Below, one piece after another: positions 34,421-46,254 of a DNA stretch of 64,000 nucleotides; position 1 is the stretch's first letter; every line of letters begins with the position of its first letter. This DNA is from Paulinella micropora (taxonomy: Eukaryota; Cercozoa; Imbricatea; Euglyphida; Paulinellidae): positions 35,001-99,000 of the forward strand of contig WBZZ01006516.1 in NCBI GenBank assembly GCA_019918135.1. The letters run 5' to 3'. Below the pieces are notes generated by a model that saw nothing but the letters and a program-made list of their open reading frames with translations, made no database searches and had not been told where the DNA came from. Both the position numbers and the translations under genes were made by a program.

Positions 34421-36261
34421 CAGTCGCAGTAGAAGTAGTAGTAGTAGCAGTCGCAGTAGAAGTAGTAGTAGTAGTAGCAGTCGCAGTAGAAGTAGTAGAA
34501 GTAGTATAATACTATTAGTAGTAGTAGCAATAGCAGTAGAAGTAGTAGAAGTAGTAGTAAGCGTGACCGGGGCGGACGTCGTTGTCGTCACGGGCGGTGT
34601 GACTTGCACCGAGGGCGTGGGCGTGAGCGACACCGAGATTATCGCCGCGGGCGTGCGCGTCACGGAGGGCGTCTTGGTGGATTCAAAACTATTGCAGGAC
34701 GCTTCCTGTTCCAGCAGGGAGACCTCCAGGTGGTTAAGCGCCGCCCGCGCCGTGCAGCCTACGCCTGCGGCAGCGCGCTGGTAAGCAGCGGGGAAAATAA
34801 AGTGAAAGCGACTATAGAAGGCACTACCTATTATACCGCGTCGGTCCCAGGGCTGGCGGTGATGTTCCACCCCTGCGAGAGGTCAGGCGCGGGGGGCGCC
34901 TTGTACACGGTGCTCCAGCTTCGACCCCCGTCGTCACGAGAACCTACTATGTGGATTTCAGACTGAAAAGCAAGCGCCCCGTCGGTGCCCGCCGGCTGGG
35001 ACGGGTACAGAACTAGGCTGCGCAGCCCCACGCGCTTAGCTTGAGAGCCCGAGCCCGTAAGTTCCAGGTATTCGCCGGGCACAGCACTTGCGCGGGAGTC
35101 AACGCCCGGCGTAGTGGTAGTCGCCGCGCTGGCGGCGTTGGCGTTTTCGACGCAGGAGGCAGTAAGCTCCCAGCCCCCGAACTCTACTTCAGGTAGCCCT
35201 GCGGGCTGCTCTTTTTGTACTAGCGTGTAGCGGGCCCGCCCCCAGGAATAGCCCGGCCGGCACAAGATCTGGCTGAGGTTTCCACTCAGCCTAGCTACCC
35301 CCTCCACCAAACCATCGGTTTTCGCCTGCGCAAGATTAAGGCCCGACCAGCTGCTAATCAAGTTTGCGTCAAGGGTGTCTACGCCCGCAAACAGATAACT
35401 AACATCCGTCGCCTGCGACATGTTCCACGGGAGGCTGCCCGTAATTCGCAGCTTGGAGGCGTTCAGAAAGCCCCCGCTAAAGTTGCGCGCCGAGGACAGA
35501 TCCAGCTTGCTCAGCCCGGCAATCTCCTCGGCCCCGCTGCCCGCGAAGGCCAGCGCCAGGCTCGTCACGCGCGAAGTTTCCCAGCCCCGTACGTCTGGGA
35601 CCAAACGAGGCGACCAGGCCAGCATGCCCGTCAGGTCCTCCGCGTCGCGAACGCGCAGCCCACTCATGTTGAGGAGCAACCCGGGGAGCTCCGCGAACGA
35701 GTAGCTCCAGTTGCGCACCAGCTCCGCGTCCTGCAGCCGTGACAGGGCGGGTAGCTCTAGTAGCCCCCGTGCGCGGTAGAAGTGCTGGCCGCCAGTGCGC
35801 GCCAGTCGCAGACCCCCCCATTGTACTATGCGCTCCACCACCATCCCCGTGGGGTTGCGCCCCCGCCATGCGGGCGTCATCGCCCAGTCTGACACCACGC
35901 CAGTGGCAACGACGTTGTACGTGCCGGGGGCTGGGTACGTGTGTTCGCACTCCCCGGCAGCGCCCTGGTCGGGGCAGGTGCTTTGCGTTCCGTCCCCCCA
36001 ATCCACCTTGTACGACGCCGGCTGTTCCTGCTTTTGCAGCCGGCGTCGTGCCCGTGCGCGCGTGCGCGGAGCAGTAACAAGCCCCGCAGGCATCTCAAAG
36101 CGCAAGCCGCCCGGGCTGTTTAACTGGCTTACGGTAAATAGAAGCGGCTCCGCGGATTTCCAGCTGCACCAGGGGGGGCGGGGGGACGCGTGGGCTGCAT
36201 CCAGCGCCCAACACAGCCATAACCCCAGTAGAAATAAGCTACGAGTGGCAGCCCTTGGCAT
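30419..36261 (-). pseudogene. Giant modular surface glycoprotein B1 (PKD, DUF285-like, discoidin-like, EGF), virus part
   Basis: Broken; nearly 1,950 codons if one gene. From ATG 36,261: a signal peptide (LFLLGLWLCWALDAAHA); a PKD-type domain (YKVDWGDGT and HTYPAPGTYNVVATG); a DUF285-like repeat region (DVRGWETSRVTSLALAFAG); discoidin (F5/8C)-like modules, recognisable by VPGEYLEL, DGGTNWTTLL and YNVYRFVV; calcium-binding-type EGF modules (DVDECSRPDSGGCG and GSFYCTCNAGF; GGCGPNGVCNNTPGG); Ser/Thr/Pro mucin-like linkers; and a Cys-rich C-terminal region with CCPGC and CCTGC pairs. Many sequons. No C-terminal membrane anchor is visible. A shorter relative lies at 58,996-61,664. Discoidin and EGF modules bind carbohydrates, lipids or proteins, so an adhesin on virion or cell surface is inferred. 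It could be two adjacent genes. Confidence 0.7.
34370..34570. repeat. GTA/TAC microsatellite in the glycoprotein linker
   Basis: GTAGTAGTA blocks broken by a repeated 15-18-base phrase containing CAGTCGCAGTAGAA. In the minus-strand glycoprotein this region corresponds to a Thr/Ser-rich linker. Length changes here would only alter linker length if in multiples of three. Confidence 0.9.
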
Positions 36262-36374
36262 TGTCTCCAGCTACCTCCTGCAGAGGCCCCGTCTTTGCCA
36301 CAAGCTGGAATCTGGTTGTTGTTGTTTTTTTGTTGTGGTCTTTGAGGTGCTTTTTTTTCGTCTCTTACTTTTAA

Positions 36375-36495
36375 GCTCTGGAAGGGGGGGGGGGAGGACG
36401 GGGAGGGGGAGAGAGCAAACAAGTGAAGAGAGGGGGGGGGGGGGGGAAAGATGGAGAGAAAAAAAGGGGGAGGGAGTGGGGGGGGGGGAGGGTTG
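36375..36495. repeat. G-run spacer
   Basis: Several G8-G14 runs with GGAGAGAG between two minus-strand genes; no coding content. Confidence 0.9.
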
Positions 36496-36957
36496 TTAGA
36501 AATCCTCTCTCCCCCCGCCGGATGGCGCTGAGCGCCCGCAGGTATTGTTGGTTTTGACGAGCCCTTTGTATCTAGTCACGACGGCGGCCACGTCGTTTTC
36601 CTGTGTGCAATTATCAATCTGGAGCTTTTCTGCTATGACTCCTTTGTTCAACACCAGCACAACTAGCCTGCCCCTGCTTGCTTTACATTTCTGCCGTGCT
36701 TGCTGAAATCGCGCCTGCTTGCTGTCTCCTGGTCCCATTATTCTTTTTGCTTTTTGTAACAACTCCTGACAGTCCGGAGAAGTAGTGGTATGCGTCTGGA
36801 TCAATTTGTACAATATCTGGGCCCGCTTACAATTGCTGGCCTCCTGCATGTTGTCTACAACCAAAAGAGAAGAATTTGCCTGGCTATGAATAACTATTAT
36901 TCTGGTTACATTGAAGCTTTTAATAAAACTAGATTGCTGCAGAAGCGCTTGTTCCAT
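36496..36957 (-). CDS. Small protein of unknown function, virus part
   Basis: Looks whole. ATG 36,957 (MEQALLQQSSFIKSFNVTRI) gives 153 codons; an in-frame Met at 37,017 would add 20. A hydrophobic beta-like strand (RIIVIHSQANSSLLVVDNM), basic helices (ARFQQARQKCKASRGRLVVL) and several Asn-Cys-Thr/Asn-Asn-Thr sequons are seen. No signal peptide. Not recognised. Confidence 0.5.
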   Translation of the reverse strand: MEQALLQQSSFIKSFNVTRIIVIHSQANSSLLVVDNMQEASNCKRAQILYKLIQTHTTTSPDCQELLQKAKRIMGPGDSKQARFQQARQKCKASRGRLVVLVLNKGVIAEKLQIDNCTQENDVAAVVTRYKGLVKTNNTCGRSAPSGGGREDF

Positions 36958-37019
36958 TTCTAACCTGCAAAAAAAAATCAAAGCCTGGAATTCCCTTTTG
37001 TAAGAACAGCTTGCCATTT

Positions 37020-38376
37020 GGAAGACGTCCCTGACAAGCGCCCCTTAAGAGCAAAGCGCCCCAGTAGAACCATGCCTCTGCGAAAGTGGCACAGACTGTC
37101 ACGGAAGGAGACCAAGGTTCGTAGACAAACCAAAACCTGACCCATGCGATCAAAGAAGGCCTCAATATTTTCATGCTAGGCGTAAGCGCCTGCGTGGTGA
37201 GCTTCGTGCGAGGGGGCTGGTGCAACGCTAGGAGGTTAGTCGGGAGATAGAGCAGGGGGGCTAGGACGTCTGCTCTATGGGACAGGTAAACACTCTCTTG
37301 CACGATCGACAGGACTAGCTCATCCAAAGGGTCGTCAGGACTAGAAGCGGACAAATCACCTAGGCGCAGGACTTCCGCGACGTTGGGCCTGGAACGCTCG
37401 GTGAGTCTGAGCAAGGCTGCCCGTCTAAAAGGACAAGCTAGCTTCTAAAAGATCGCAGTCGGTCTGAGTTGAGTGTGTGCAAGGTCACCAAAAATCGTCC
37501 TATAGTTTTCTTGCGCTGACCCCGTGAGATTTTGGGCAGAACAGACATCATGCCATCGTTGCTGCACCCGTTCTGTAAGGTCCGGGCTGTTCGGCAGGCC
37601 CAGCCGCTTGAGGAAAGCCGGTGCGCTGAGGTCGTCACGCTCGCCTGGAAAAGGTACCCAATTCGGCGGGCGGGCTTTCCCCAGGAGCGTGGACCATGAA
37701 GCGAGGAATGTATACCAATTCGTGAGCGTCTCCAATGCTGGGGCGATCTGGGTGGTTGCCTGCGCTAGATCGGGAGTCAACCACAAAAGCGCACATAGGC
37801 GCCAAAAACAGTGCTGCAGCCCCGCCCAGGCGGTGTCTATCATGTATGTTCTGAACCAAATCGCCAGGGGGTGGGGTGCGACGAGCCCCCGGCAGAGGAG
37901 GGCAGAAGGCTACCGTGCCCCTCTCGTCGTAACTTGCACAGGATCGCGTCCCTCTCCTTCCGAGCACTTAGGATCTGGGACGCAGGCAGGGGCAGCCCCG
38001 CGAGATCCTGGAGCGTAGGCTCGCCTCTGTCCGCTAAAGCGCAAAGACACTTTGCCCACTTGCTGAGCTCCAGCGCGACCCCAGCTGCTGCCTCGGTACT
38101 GCTATGAGTAGAGGGCAGGGGCTGGTCGCGCAGTGGGCGCTTATTCCAATGATGTTCGAACATGTAGGAGGCGCTCAGAGCCCAGCATAACAAGTGGCAA
38201 AAACCTACTGTGCGAATTGGTGGCAGGTATGATGGAGAGGCTACCAGGTCGAGCCGAACCCGCGGATGGCCTAGTGAATACTGCGAAGCGTAATGTCTTA
38301 GCAGTGTAGTTCCAAGCTTGACGCAGAGAGCACTGCCGGGGGGGGGGGGGGAGGGGCGTCCGTCCCGTCCAAGCAT
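37020..38376 (-). pseudogene. Unrecognised helical protein, virus part
   Basis: Broken, about 450 codons over several open pieces on one strand. The left-to-right order on the minus strand is VKLGTTLLRHYASQYSLGH, a Leu/Trp-rich middle (FWRLCALLWLTPDLAQ, NWYTFLASWSTLLGK), then RPNVAEVLRLGDLS and a hydrophobic end (LIAWVRFWFVYEPW). Non-repetitive, amino-acid-like composition supports coding origin. No family recognised. Confidence 0.45.
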
Positions 38377-38519
38377 CCGCGCAGTTGCTTGTGAGCTACG
38401 CTAAGCAAAAGCTTAGCTTCGGCGGGCTTGAGCGACGGGTCGTCCTCTGTGAAGCTTCGGGGGGCAGCGGTAGCTGGTACATTTTCTCTCGCCCTCTTTT
38501 TTTCCTAAGGCTTGTTAGT

Positions 38520-38700
38520 TTTTTTTTCTCGGGGAAAGAGAAAGGGAGGGAAAGAGGGCAGAGAATAAGAAGCAAGAAAAAAAAAGGGGGGGGGGGGGAG
38601 AGTCGGGACTAAGGCAAGAGCCGATGGGAAGAGGGGCCGGGGGGGGGGGGGGGTTAGGGGCGGGGAGAGAGAGGGGAGAAGGGACAAGAGCTAGGCTAAA
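38520..38700. repeat. G-run spacer between divergent genes
   Basis: GGGAAAGAG and G10-G16 runs; followed by TTTTTTAATAAGAAGCC before the next plus-strand gene. A C/G-rich pair of runs also lies at 38,338-38,351. Confidence 0.85.
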
Positions 38701-38740
38701 ACTAAAGTCCTTGATTTTTTAATAAGAAGCCTCTTTATTC

Positions 38741-39623
38741 ATGTATCACGTGCTGGGTCTTGGCGACGGTAGCGGCAGGGGCCGGCGTGCCTCCCGCTTC
38801 TTCCTCTTCTTCTTCTTCGTCATCCTCCTTTTTCCCCTCTAGCGGCGGTGCGAGAGGTGCGGGATCGTCCTCGGGGGGAAGCGCGACGGACGGGGCCGCC
38901 CGCACACCCGCCAAGATCGAATGGTTACTCAACAGGCTGCGGAGCGAAGGCGGCCACAAACAGCTTGCACTGTCTTATATTTCATTTGTGGATTCTCTTA
39001 CATACCTGATTACCTCTCGTCGACGAGAGGGGTACCACGCGATGCAGCGCTCAAGCTGGTGGAATCCAACTAACGAAGCAGAAAGCCTGGGCGAGGGAAC
39101 GTGGGACGTGAAGAAGTTTTTCGACCCCAGCAAGGGCTGCGGCAGCTTTGGGTACAGCTGTCTGTCGGCCCTGTCGCCGGTGCTACGAGCTGCCATAACC
39201 GAAGCCGAGGAGGAGCTTCGTTTGTGGCGAGTCGATAGGGAGTGGAAGACGCCCCGCCTGATGCAGTTTCCTCTGGTGCTGCTGCTACCCGTGCCCTTGG
39301 TTCACTACCGAAATCTAGTTCGCTACAAGCTGTACTGCGCGTCGAGCGCGTTTTCGTTGTCCAATACTGTGTATAAGCAGGTCAGTGAGCGCCTGGGCGA
39401 AAGCTATACCTACAGCATGGATTGGTTGCAAAACAGTACGGTAAGGGTACATGTACTAGCTGGGGTTGTGCATTTGACCGACGAGGGGGAAGAAGAGGAG
39501 AGCGAAGAGGCACTGCCAGATCTAGACCTGCCGACCAGTCAAAGAGCCGATGAAACGTACTTTGTGTTGGTCGGAACGAAGAAACAGGACCGCAGCAAGG
39601 TTTACATCAAAGGGACAAACTAG
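38741..39623 (+). pseudogene. Protein of unknown function with Ser-rich N-terminus, virus part
   Basis: Counted as broken at its beginning, where a TTC/TCT repeat (38,798-38,830) confuses the frame. The main body is a clean alpha/beta protein: ISFVDSLTYLITSRRREGYH, WWNPTNEAESLGEG, FPLVLLLPVPLVHYRNLVRY, and an acidic loop (DEGEEEESEEALPDLDLP) before a last strand (TYFVLVGTKKQD). It lies directly upstream of the RPB1 region on the same strand. Not recognised; a virus-specific structural protein is possible. Confidence 0.5.
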
Positions 39624-39752
39624 GGTTTTCGACAAGCAGAGCCTCCCCCTCCTCCTCCAAAAAAAAGGGGTAGGGGGGGGGAAGGGAAGGAGAAAAAACG
39701 TTGTAATTGAAGTCGCAACTTTTTCCGTCATTGTATTTTGCCCCCCCCCCCC

Positions 39753-39861
39753 TGCTACCCTTTCCCGCCCTCTCCCCCCTGCGACCCTTTCCCGCCCTCT
39801 CCCCCCTGCTACCCTTTCCCGCCCTCTCCCCCGTGCTACCCTTTCCCGCCCTCTTATCCTC
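39753..39861. promoter_or_regulatory. Four tandem 27-bp repeats with TTTCCCGC, upstream of RPB1
   Basis: Copies begin TGCTACCC or TGCGACCC at 39,753, 39,780, 39,807 and 39,834, an exact 27-base period. Each contains TTTCCCGC (39,761, 39,788, 39,815, 39,842), the E2F-type consensus also found in the 385-bp repeats at the left edge. The array is 180-290 bases before the RPB1 start, a promoter-like place. Direct function is inference. Confidence 0.6.
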
Positions 39862-40043
39862 CCCCGCCCCACCCTCCTCACCCCGTCTCCCCTTCCCCCC
39901 CCCCCCCAAAAAAAAAGAACACGAGTATCAAAGCTGGCTCCTTGACTGTTTTATTTTCCGCTCCGAGCCCGAGTTTCCAAGATCCGGTGTTGAGAGAGAG
40001 AGGGGGAGGTGGGGGGAGGAGAAAGCAAGAGAAAGGCGGTGCC

Positions 40044-41121
40044 ATGGACCAACGGCAGCTACGCCAGGCGTCGGTGTTGACGGAGGCAGAGGCTGAGGGG
40101 TTGCGCGAGTCTTGGGGCTTGGTTAGTGGTGTAGCGCACCGGCGGCGCCTGTTTCAGGGGACCCAGCCGCCGGTGGGGGACGTGCGTGGCGAGCTGAGGA
40201 AGCAAGCAGCCGAGCTGTTCCAGGAGGCGGACTATTCGCGAAGGTCGGTAGCGCGCCTGGCGTACTGGGACGAGAGCTTGCGTCAGAATTTGTTGGGGGG
40301 AGAGGTGGTGGCGGAGTTGTCGGCCAGCCCTGCGTCGCCCAGCTTGTGGCAGGCGGGCTCGCAGCGGGCGTATGATGGCTGGCGCCGGGCCAGTGATTTG
40401 GCATCCAAGCGGGTAGCGTCCGAGAAAAGAGATGCGGGGCGTCTGGCGGCATGGGCCCTTGAATGTTTGCTTGCGCGTAGCGAGCAGGTGCTGGAGATGC
40501 TGCAGCTGGGGCTGGTGGGTCATAACCTGACGGCGACGGTGCACCTGTGGGTGCGGGAGCAGGCCATGCACGAGAGCCTATTGCAGCGGCTGCAGCGCCT
40601 GGCGTTTCTGGGGATGAACCGGCGGGTAAACGGCCCCCCCCGGCGTTTCGTGCGCGACCTGCCGCCGGCGGAGCAGGCTCGGCTAGAGCAGGCGCCGGCC
40701 CTGAATGAGGCGCGGCAGGCGTGCGAGCGAAGGTTGGCGTTGTTGGGTGAGCTGGTGGCCAGGCTGCGCACGCGCGACAAGGAGCGTTCGGCAGAGGGCG
40801 AGGTGGAAGAGGCGCTGGAAGAACCGCTGTCGGTGCGTAGGTTGCGAAAGGACCCCCGGAACCGGTTGTTGCCACCGGAAGAGCTGCGGGCCCTCATTGT
40901 CAAGTGTGTGTTGTCGGCGACTGTAGGACAGAAGAGGAGTTCTTTGGAGTGCGCGGCGAAGCACGGTGGTTGCGGGGGTATGCAGCCTTTTGTGCGCGAG
41001 CAGCAGGGACTCTCGTTTCCGTGTAGTTTCAGCAGGCTGGCGCTGGAGCAGACGAGCGACGGGCAGTACGGGCTGGGTTGGTTTGGCGACCTGAGCGCCC
41101 AGAGGTCGTCGTCGTCGTCGT

Positions 41122-41165
<44 letters not shown>

Positions 41166-44100
41166 TCGTTGTTGCCGGTGCCGGCCATGTACTGGCGCAC
41201 GCTGCTGGCTAGACAGTGCCTGCCGGCCGAGAGGCTGGGGCTAAGGGCTGATTTGCACCGGACGTTTCGGTTTGCTTGCCTGACCCCGAGCCGCTCGCTG
41301 CTGCCGGTGGTGCGTACCTCGCTGGATGGGCGCCAGGCGCTGCTGGACTACGGACGGGACCTGGTGGAGAACATAAACCAGACGGTGGAGCACTTGCGCT
41401 GTGGTTGGGAGGTGAAGTACCTGTGGGAGCAGGGGCACCTGGCGGCGGGCAGCTACGCATCTGCGGGAGAGCTACTGCGGCTGGCGGGTCAGTGCCGGGA
41501 AGACAAGCTGGCGCTGGAATACCAGCAGACCCTGTTGGCGGCGTACCGCTCCTGGAGCGCCCTGTTCTGCCGGCGGGGCGGGGGCGGGGGGGCGGAAGGG
41601 GGGGGGCGGCACGCAGGCCGCAGACGCGACGACGCAGGTCTCGCGCAACCTGAGCGAGCTGCTCAGCCGCAAGGACGGGGAGTTCCGGAAGAACGGGCTG
41701 GGTAAGCGCGTGGATCACTCGGGGCGTGGGGTGCTGATTTGCAACGCGTTGGTCCCCCTAGGCCACGCAGTGCTGGGGCTGGAGCTGTTGCGGAGCCTGT
41801 ACGAGCGAGTGTACGTTGGCTCGCACAACCTGGAGGCGGTACGGGAGGCGGTGGACGGGGTGCAGCGCGCGCGCGCCGTGTTGAAGGAATGGCAAGCGAG
41901 GCTGAGAACGGCCCGGGCGTCCCCGGAGGGTGACTCGGAGGCGGCGGCTATGCTGGACCATAACCCGGACCTGGCCTACGGGGACGTGTACCCCAGCGTC
42001 GGCCTGCTCTGGAAGACGAAGAAGAAGAAGAAGCATTCGGTGCCGTTGTCTTCCCCCGCCTCCTCCTGCTCCAGCTCACGGCAGAGGGCCGGACAGCGGA
42101 GCTGGGATGTGCTGGACCCAACACAGTATGCGCCGGGCTGCCGGCTAGAGGAACTGTGTGGTTTTTACTCTGCGTGGATAGAGGAAGGCGACGTGCTGGA
42201 AATGAGCCTGGTCGAGGGCAGCAAGGTGGTAATCAACAGGCAGCCGACGTTGTCCCCGCAGAGCACGCGCCTCTTTACGGTGATGCTGCCAAAGCGAGGG
42301 ATGTATTACGAGACCCCTTCCTGCCTGAGCGTGCGGCCCCGCTACGATGAGCAGCGTGTGGGGCTAGGAAACCCGGATGCCCTGCTGCCGCAACGGCTTT
42401 GCATCACGCTGAACCCGATCGAGGAAATACCCTTTAATGGAGATAACGACGGGACGTGCTGACGGTGATAGCGCTGCAGGACAACCTGGACGCGTGGTCG
42501 GCGGAAGAAACCATGGGCTCGGCGCGTTTGGTCACGTCGCGCGCGGCCGGGGAGAACGTGGCTAAGCTGGCACAAGACAACCTGGCGGTTCTGTCGGACG
42601 CGATACAAGCGGGAGAGTTTTTCTCCTACGAAGAGTTACTAGAGTTATTTGCGCTGTTGGAGAGCAAGGTGCCCCGGCCGCGCGGCTATGCGCAGCTGGG
42701 TTTGCCCGAGCAGACAGGGCGGGAGGGTTGTCATGTCTGGGACGTGCTAGCCAAGTTTCTTCCGCCCGACTTTGTGCCGCCCTGGGTGCCCGCGGGCGGC
42801 GGCAGCGGCGCCTCGGACTCGGTCTGGCGGGACCCCGCCAGGTGGCAAAGGTCGTGGCTCGGGCAGGGCTGCCTGAGCTTGGTCAAGGTCCTTTACGCGG
42901 ACTATGGCTGCGAGTGGTCCGCGTTCTTTCTGGACTGCGTCAGCGTGTTTGTCCTGTGGTGTAACATGCGCACCAGCACCACCATTAGCCTGGCCGAGCT
43001 GGAGCACATGCCCCGGCCGGAACGTTGGTTGGGAAGGCGCTGTCCTTTGCTCGACAGCGAGCCGGCGGGCGCCGCGCCAGCCGCCCCTCCAACCGCGCTG
43101 CTTGCGGGGGCGGCCGCCGGGCTGGCCTCGTTTTCTTGGCTGCCGCGGCAGAGGGCCCTGCGGCGGCGGATGCTGGCGACAGAGGCACAGGAAGATGTCT
43201 TTCGCGCCGAGTGTGAAAGCTACCTGCGGGCCCTGCAGGCCCTAGCCAGGTCCGTCCAGGAGCGGCGCTACGCCCGCGGGTTGGCGCTGGGCAACGAGCG
43301 CCAGCGCGGGCTCCGCAGCAGCGTAGCCTCGGGCGCCAAAGGCTCCGTCGATGACCTGCGACAGCTCGAGACCTAGGCTGGGCTGCATCTGTACGAGCAG
43401 GCGCTGATCGTGCCTAGTCTGCAGGGGCGGCGCAGCTGCTTCTCGCGCTCACGGGATCCGACCGACAGCGGCTACGTACAGGGCTCGTTCCTGGGCGGCT
43501 TGTCGGTGCGGGATTTTACGTGGCATATGGTCTCTGCGCGTGAGGTGGTAGGCCGCAACGTGCGCACCGTAGCTACCACCGGCTACTTCCAGCACACGCT
43601 CAGCTTTGCGCTGCAAGGGCTGCGCTTTCTGCCCCCTGGCCTAGTAGTGCGGGGCCAGGAGACAATCGTCGACTTTGCTGGGAGGCTCCTGGACGGGGCC
43701 ACCAAGCGACCCATCCAGTCAGAACTGTGCGCCCTGTGGCTAGACCCGCAACAGCCCCCCTGCGCCCGGCACCCATACCTCCATCTCTGCCTTGTAAGCA
43801 AGCTCCAGCCTAAGCCCCAGCCCCGGCCAAAGCCCTGCGCGCCGTGTCGGGACCTGCTCGAGCGCACCTGGGAGCTCTTTGCGCCCGGCGGCGACGACGA
43901 TGATGGCGGCGGTGCTGGGGGGGCCTCGGCCGCCCGGGAAGAACGTCTCCGCCTGTGCAGGGCGGGAGTGTTGTTTGAGCAGCTTGCCTGGGAACAGTCC
44001 AAGGGACGCGCGCGGCATACATGGCAGCCCCGTGCCCCCTTCACCCTGCCCTTGCTGGCCGAGCGAATCCGGCGAGCGCACCAACAGCTGCCCCGCTCAC

Positions 44101-46101
44101 ACGGCAAGGGCGGCCCGGAGCCCTACGACGACAGGCGCGCGAGGTTCTGTGTCGAACGGACGTTACACTACATCTACCAAACCCCCGGCCAGAGCTGCTG
44201 GTCCACAGCGCAGGCCTACGTCGCCTCCGAACTCACCGCCTGGCGCGTGCGCCACGTCTACAAGCTGTCACTCACGCTCCTGGAGATCTTGCTCAAACAA
44301 ATACTCCACTGTTTCCAGGCCAACAGGCTGCACTTTGGTTATTCCGTGGGGGGCGTAGCGGCTTCCTCCTACTGCCACCTGGGCACTCAGCTTACGCTCA
44401 ACACAAGACACAAGGCCGCCAACACCATCCGCGCCACGGAAGGGCACCCGCGCGTGCTGGACCTCACAAAACTGCAGTGCAAGGCCCAGGACCTGCTGAT
44501 AACGGGGCTGGTGCGGACGCCGGAGGAGGTTGCGCAGTGGCGGTCCCTGGACGTGCAAACGCGCGCAAGCCTGCGTGTTCTCGACAGAACGAGCCTACCC
44601 TCAGACTTTGTACGGCTCTTTGAGCAAGGCAGCGCCATCGACCTCTGCTTGGACCTGCGAGGCTTCTCCGACTACCACGCCTTCTTGACCGCCATAGGCA
44701 AGTTATACCCGGACCTGGCTCTGTTTGCACAGGACACAGACCTAGACCTGTGCGGGCTCGGCTTCGGCAGCGCCCCGCGCGAATCGCCGTCCGAACACAA
44801 GAAAAAGCGCAAGCGCAAGGACAAAAACAAACACCAGGACGCCAAGCCTCGCAAAAACAAACGCAGGCGTCGGGACAAGGAGGAACGCCTGTCTAACAAG
44901 GACAAGAAGGAGACGAAGGGCACTAAAAAGAAGACGACGACGACGAAGAAGAAGAAGAAGAAGAAGAAGAAAAAGCACAAGGACAAGGAAAAGAGCAGCG
45001 GGGAAGGGGAGGACGAAGAGCCCCGGGAGCGGCGCCGGGCTAGCTGTGGCAGGGGGCGCAAGCGCCAGCGGGGCACGTCGGAGCACTCCGGGGGGGGCGA
45101 GAGCGACGCTCCGCGCAAACGACAGAGGAGGCTGAAAGAAGCGCCCTTGTCGCGCCCCGCCCAGGCATTATTCCCGGTGGACACAGCTGCGCCTGACACC
45201 CGGCGATTGGTTTCACGCGACGGCGCCGTGCTTGTGCTAGACCACCAGGCCTGCAGCGCCATGGGCTGGGAGTGGGGCGCCGAGGGGGTTGCACAGAGGC
45301 TACGCCAGAGCCTGCCCTGCTGCAGTGTGCTCGGACTGGAGCTCGCCCGCCGGTGGCTTGGCGTGGCTTTTTGTCAGGACCTGCAACACACCACCACCAC
45401 CACCACCAACAACAACACCCCAGGCAGAGGACGAAGTAACTGCTCCTGCACGACCCACCATGCCGCAAACCAGCAAACCAGCGCCCATCCCCAGAGAATG
45501 CAAAGTCAATACCTACCAGTACAATCACACGGACCTATATTGTCAGAGCATTCTCAGGGGGGCGCTGGCTACCGTGTGCTACGAAACCAACGTGAGCGGC
45601 GTGGAATTCGACCCGACGTCTGCTACGCTATCCTTGCGCCTCAAACCAGGCCATTGCTCGCTGGCGCAGGTTAGGCGTTTGCTGGCTCGACCAGAGTGGG
45701 TCCCTGAATCGATTGAGATCTCGGACCCCTCGCTGGCCTGCCAAGTACTGGGGGTAGAAGCTTGCGCGGCAGCGCTTCGTTACGAGCTGTCAAAGGCGCT
45801 GGCCGGCTTGGGGGAACTCGATTACTTACACACCGAACTGTTGGCCCGTACCATGACAGTGCGGGGGCTGCCCTTGCCCATCAACCGCGGTGGTTACGCG
45901 CTCCTGGAAAAGGACCCCTTTGAGCGCGCCCTCTTCGAAAGAAACGGGAAAGTTTGGATTCACGATACCATCGGCGCCACCTCGCAGCCTTCTTCCATGT
46001 ACTGGAGCTTTCTAAGCGGGCAGGTGCCCCGGGTAGGTGACTCATACTATCAGGTGCGAGAGGCGCAAAGAGGGGAAGGAGGGATAAGCCCAAGCAATTG
46101 A
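40044..46101 (+). pseudogene. DNA-directed RNA polymerase largest subunit (RPB1-type), virus part
   Basis: Broken into several open pieces, but the domains of RPB1 appear in correct order. From ATG 40,044: a clamp-type region with HGGCGGMQPFVREQQGLSF near 40,960 (matches the GGCG-QP block of RPB1); FRKNGLGKRVDHSGRGVL near 41,690 (the GKRVDFSAR block); NRQPTLSPQSTRLF near 42,235; the active-site PFNGDNDG near 42,431; GYVQGSFLGGLSVRDFTWH near 43,472 (funnel/bridge-helix region); FGYSVGGVAASS and GTQLTLNTRH near 44,340-44,413 (trigger-loop region); and the C-terminal LGVEACAAALRYEL near 45,750 with the RHL-like block after it. A Ser run (41,106-41,170) and a Lys/Arg-rich insertion (about 44,795-45,080) are additions. 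No heptad CTD is visible. It would transcribe viral genes with the other subunits. Confidence 0.9.
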
Positions 46102-46254
46102 GTACTGCTGAGCTTTCCTCTCCCTCCCTCCCTTCCCCCCCCCCCCCTCCCCGCGCCGCCCCTTTCCTCCCCTCCCCTTTCTCTCCTTGTCCTGTAGCTA
46201 CTCCCATAGGTTCTCTCTGTAGATTCTTTTTAGTAGAATTTCGTTCTCATTAAA
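46102..46254. other. Spacer with C runs
   Basis: CCCTCCCTCCC and a C14 run, then TTTTTAGTAGAATTTCG before the next start. No gene. Confidence 0.6.

Noticed and set aside
39738-40043. Upstream extension of the RPB1 frame
   Set aside because: The extension is Pro-rich repeat translation over the 27-bp array; ATG 40,044 fits better.
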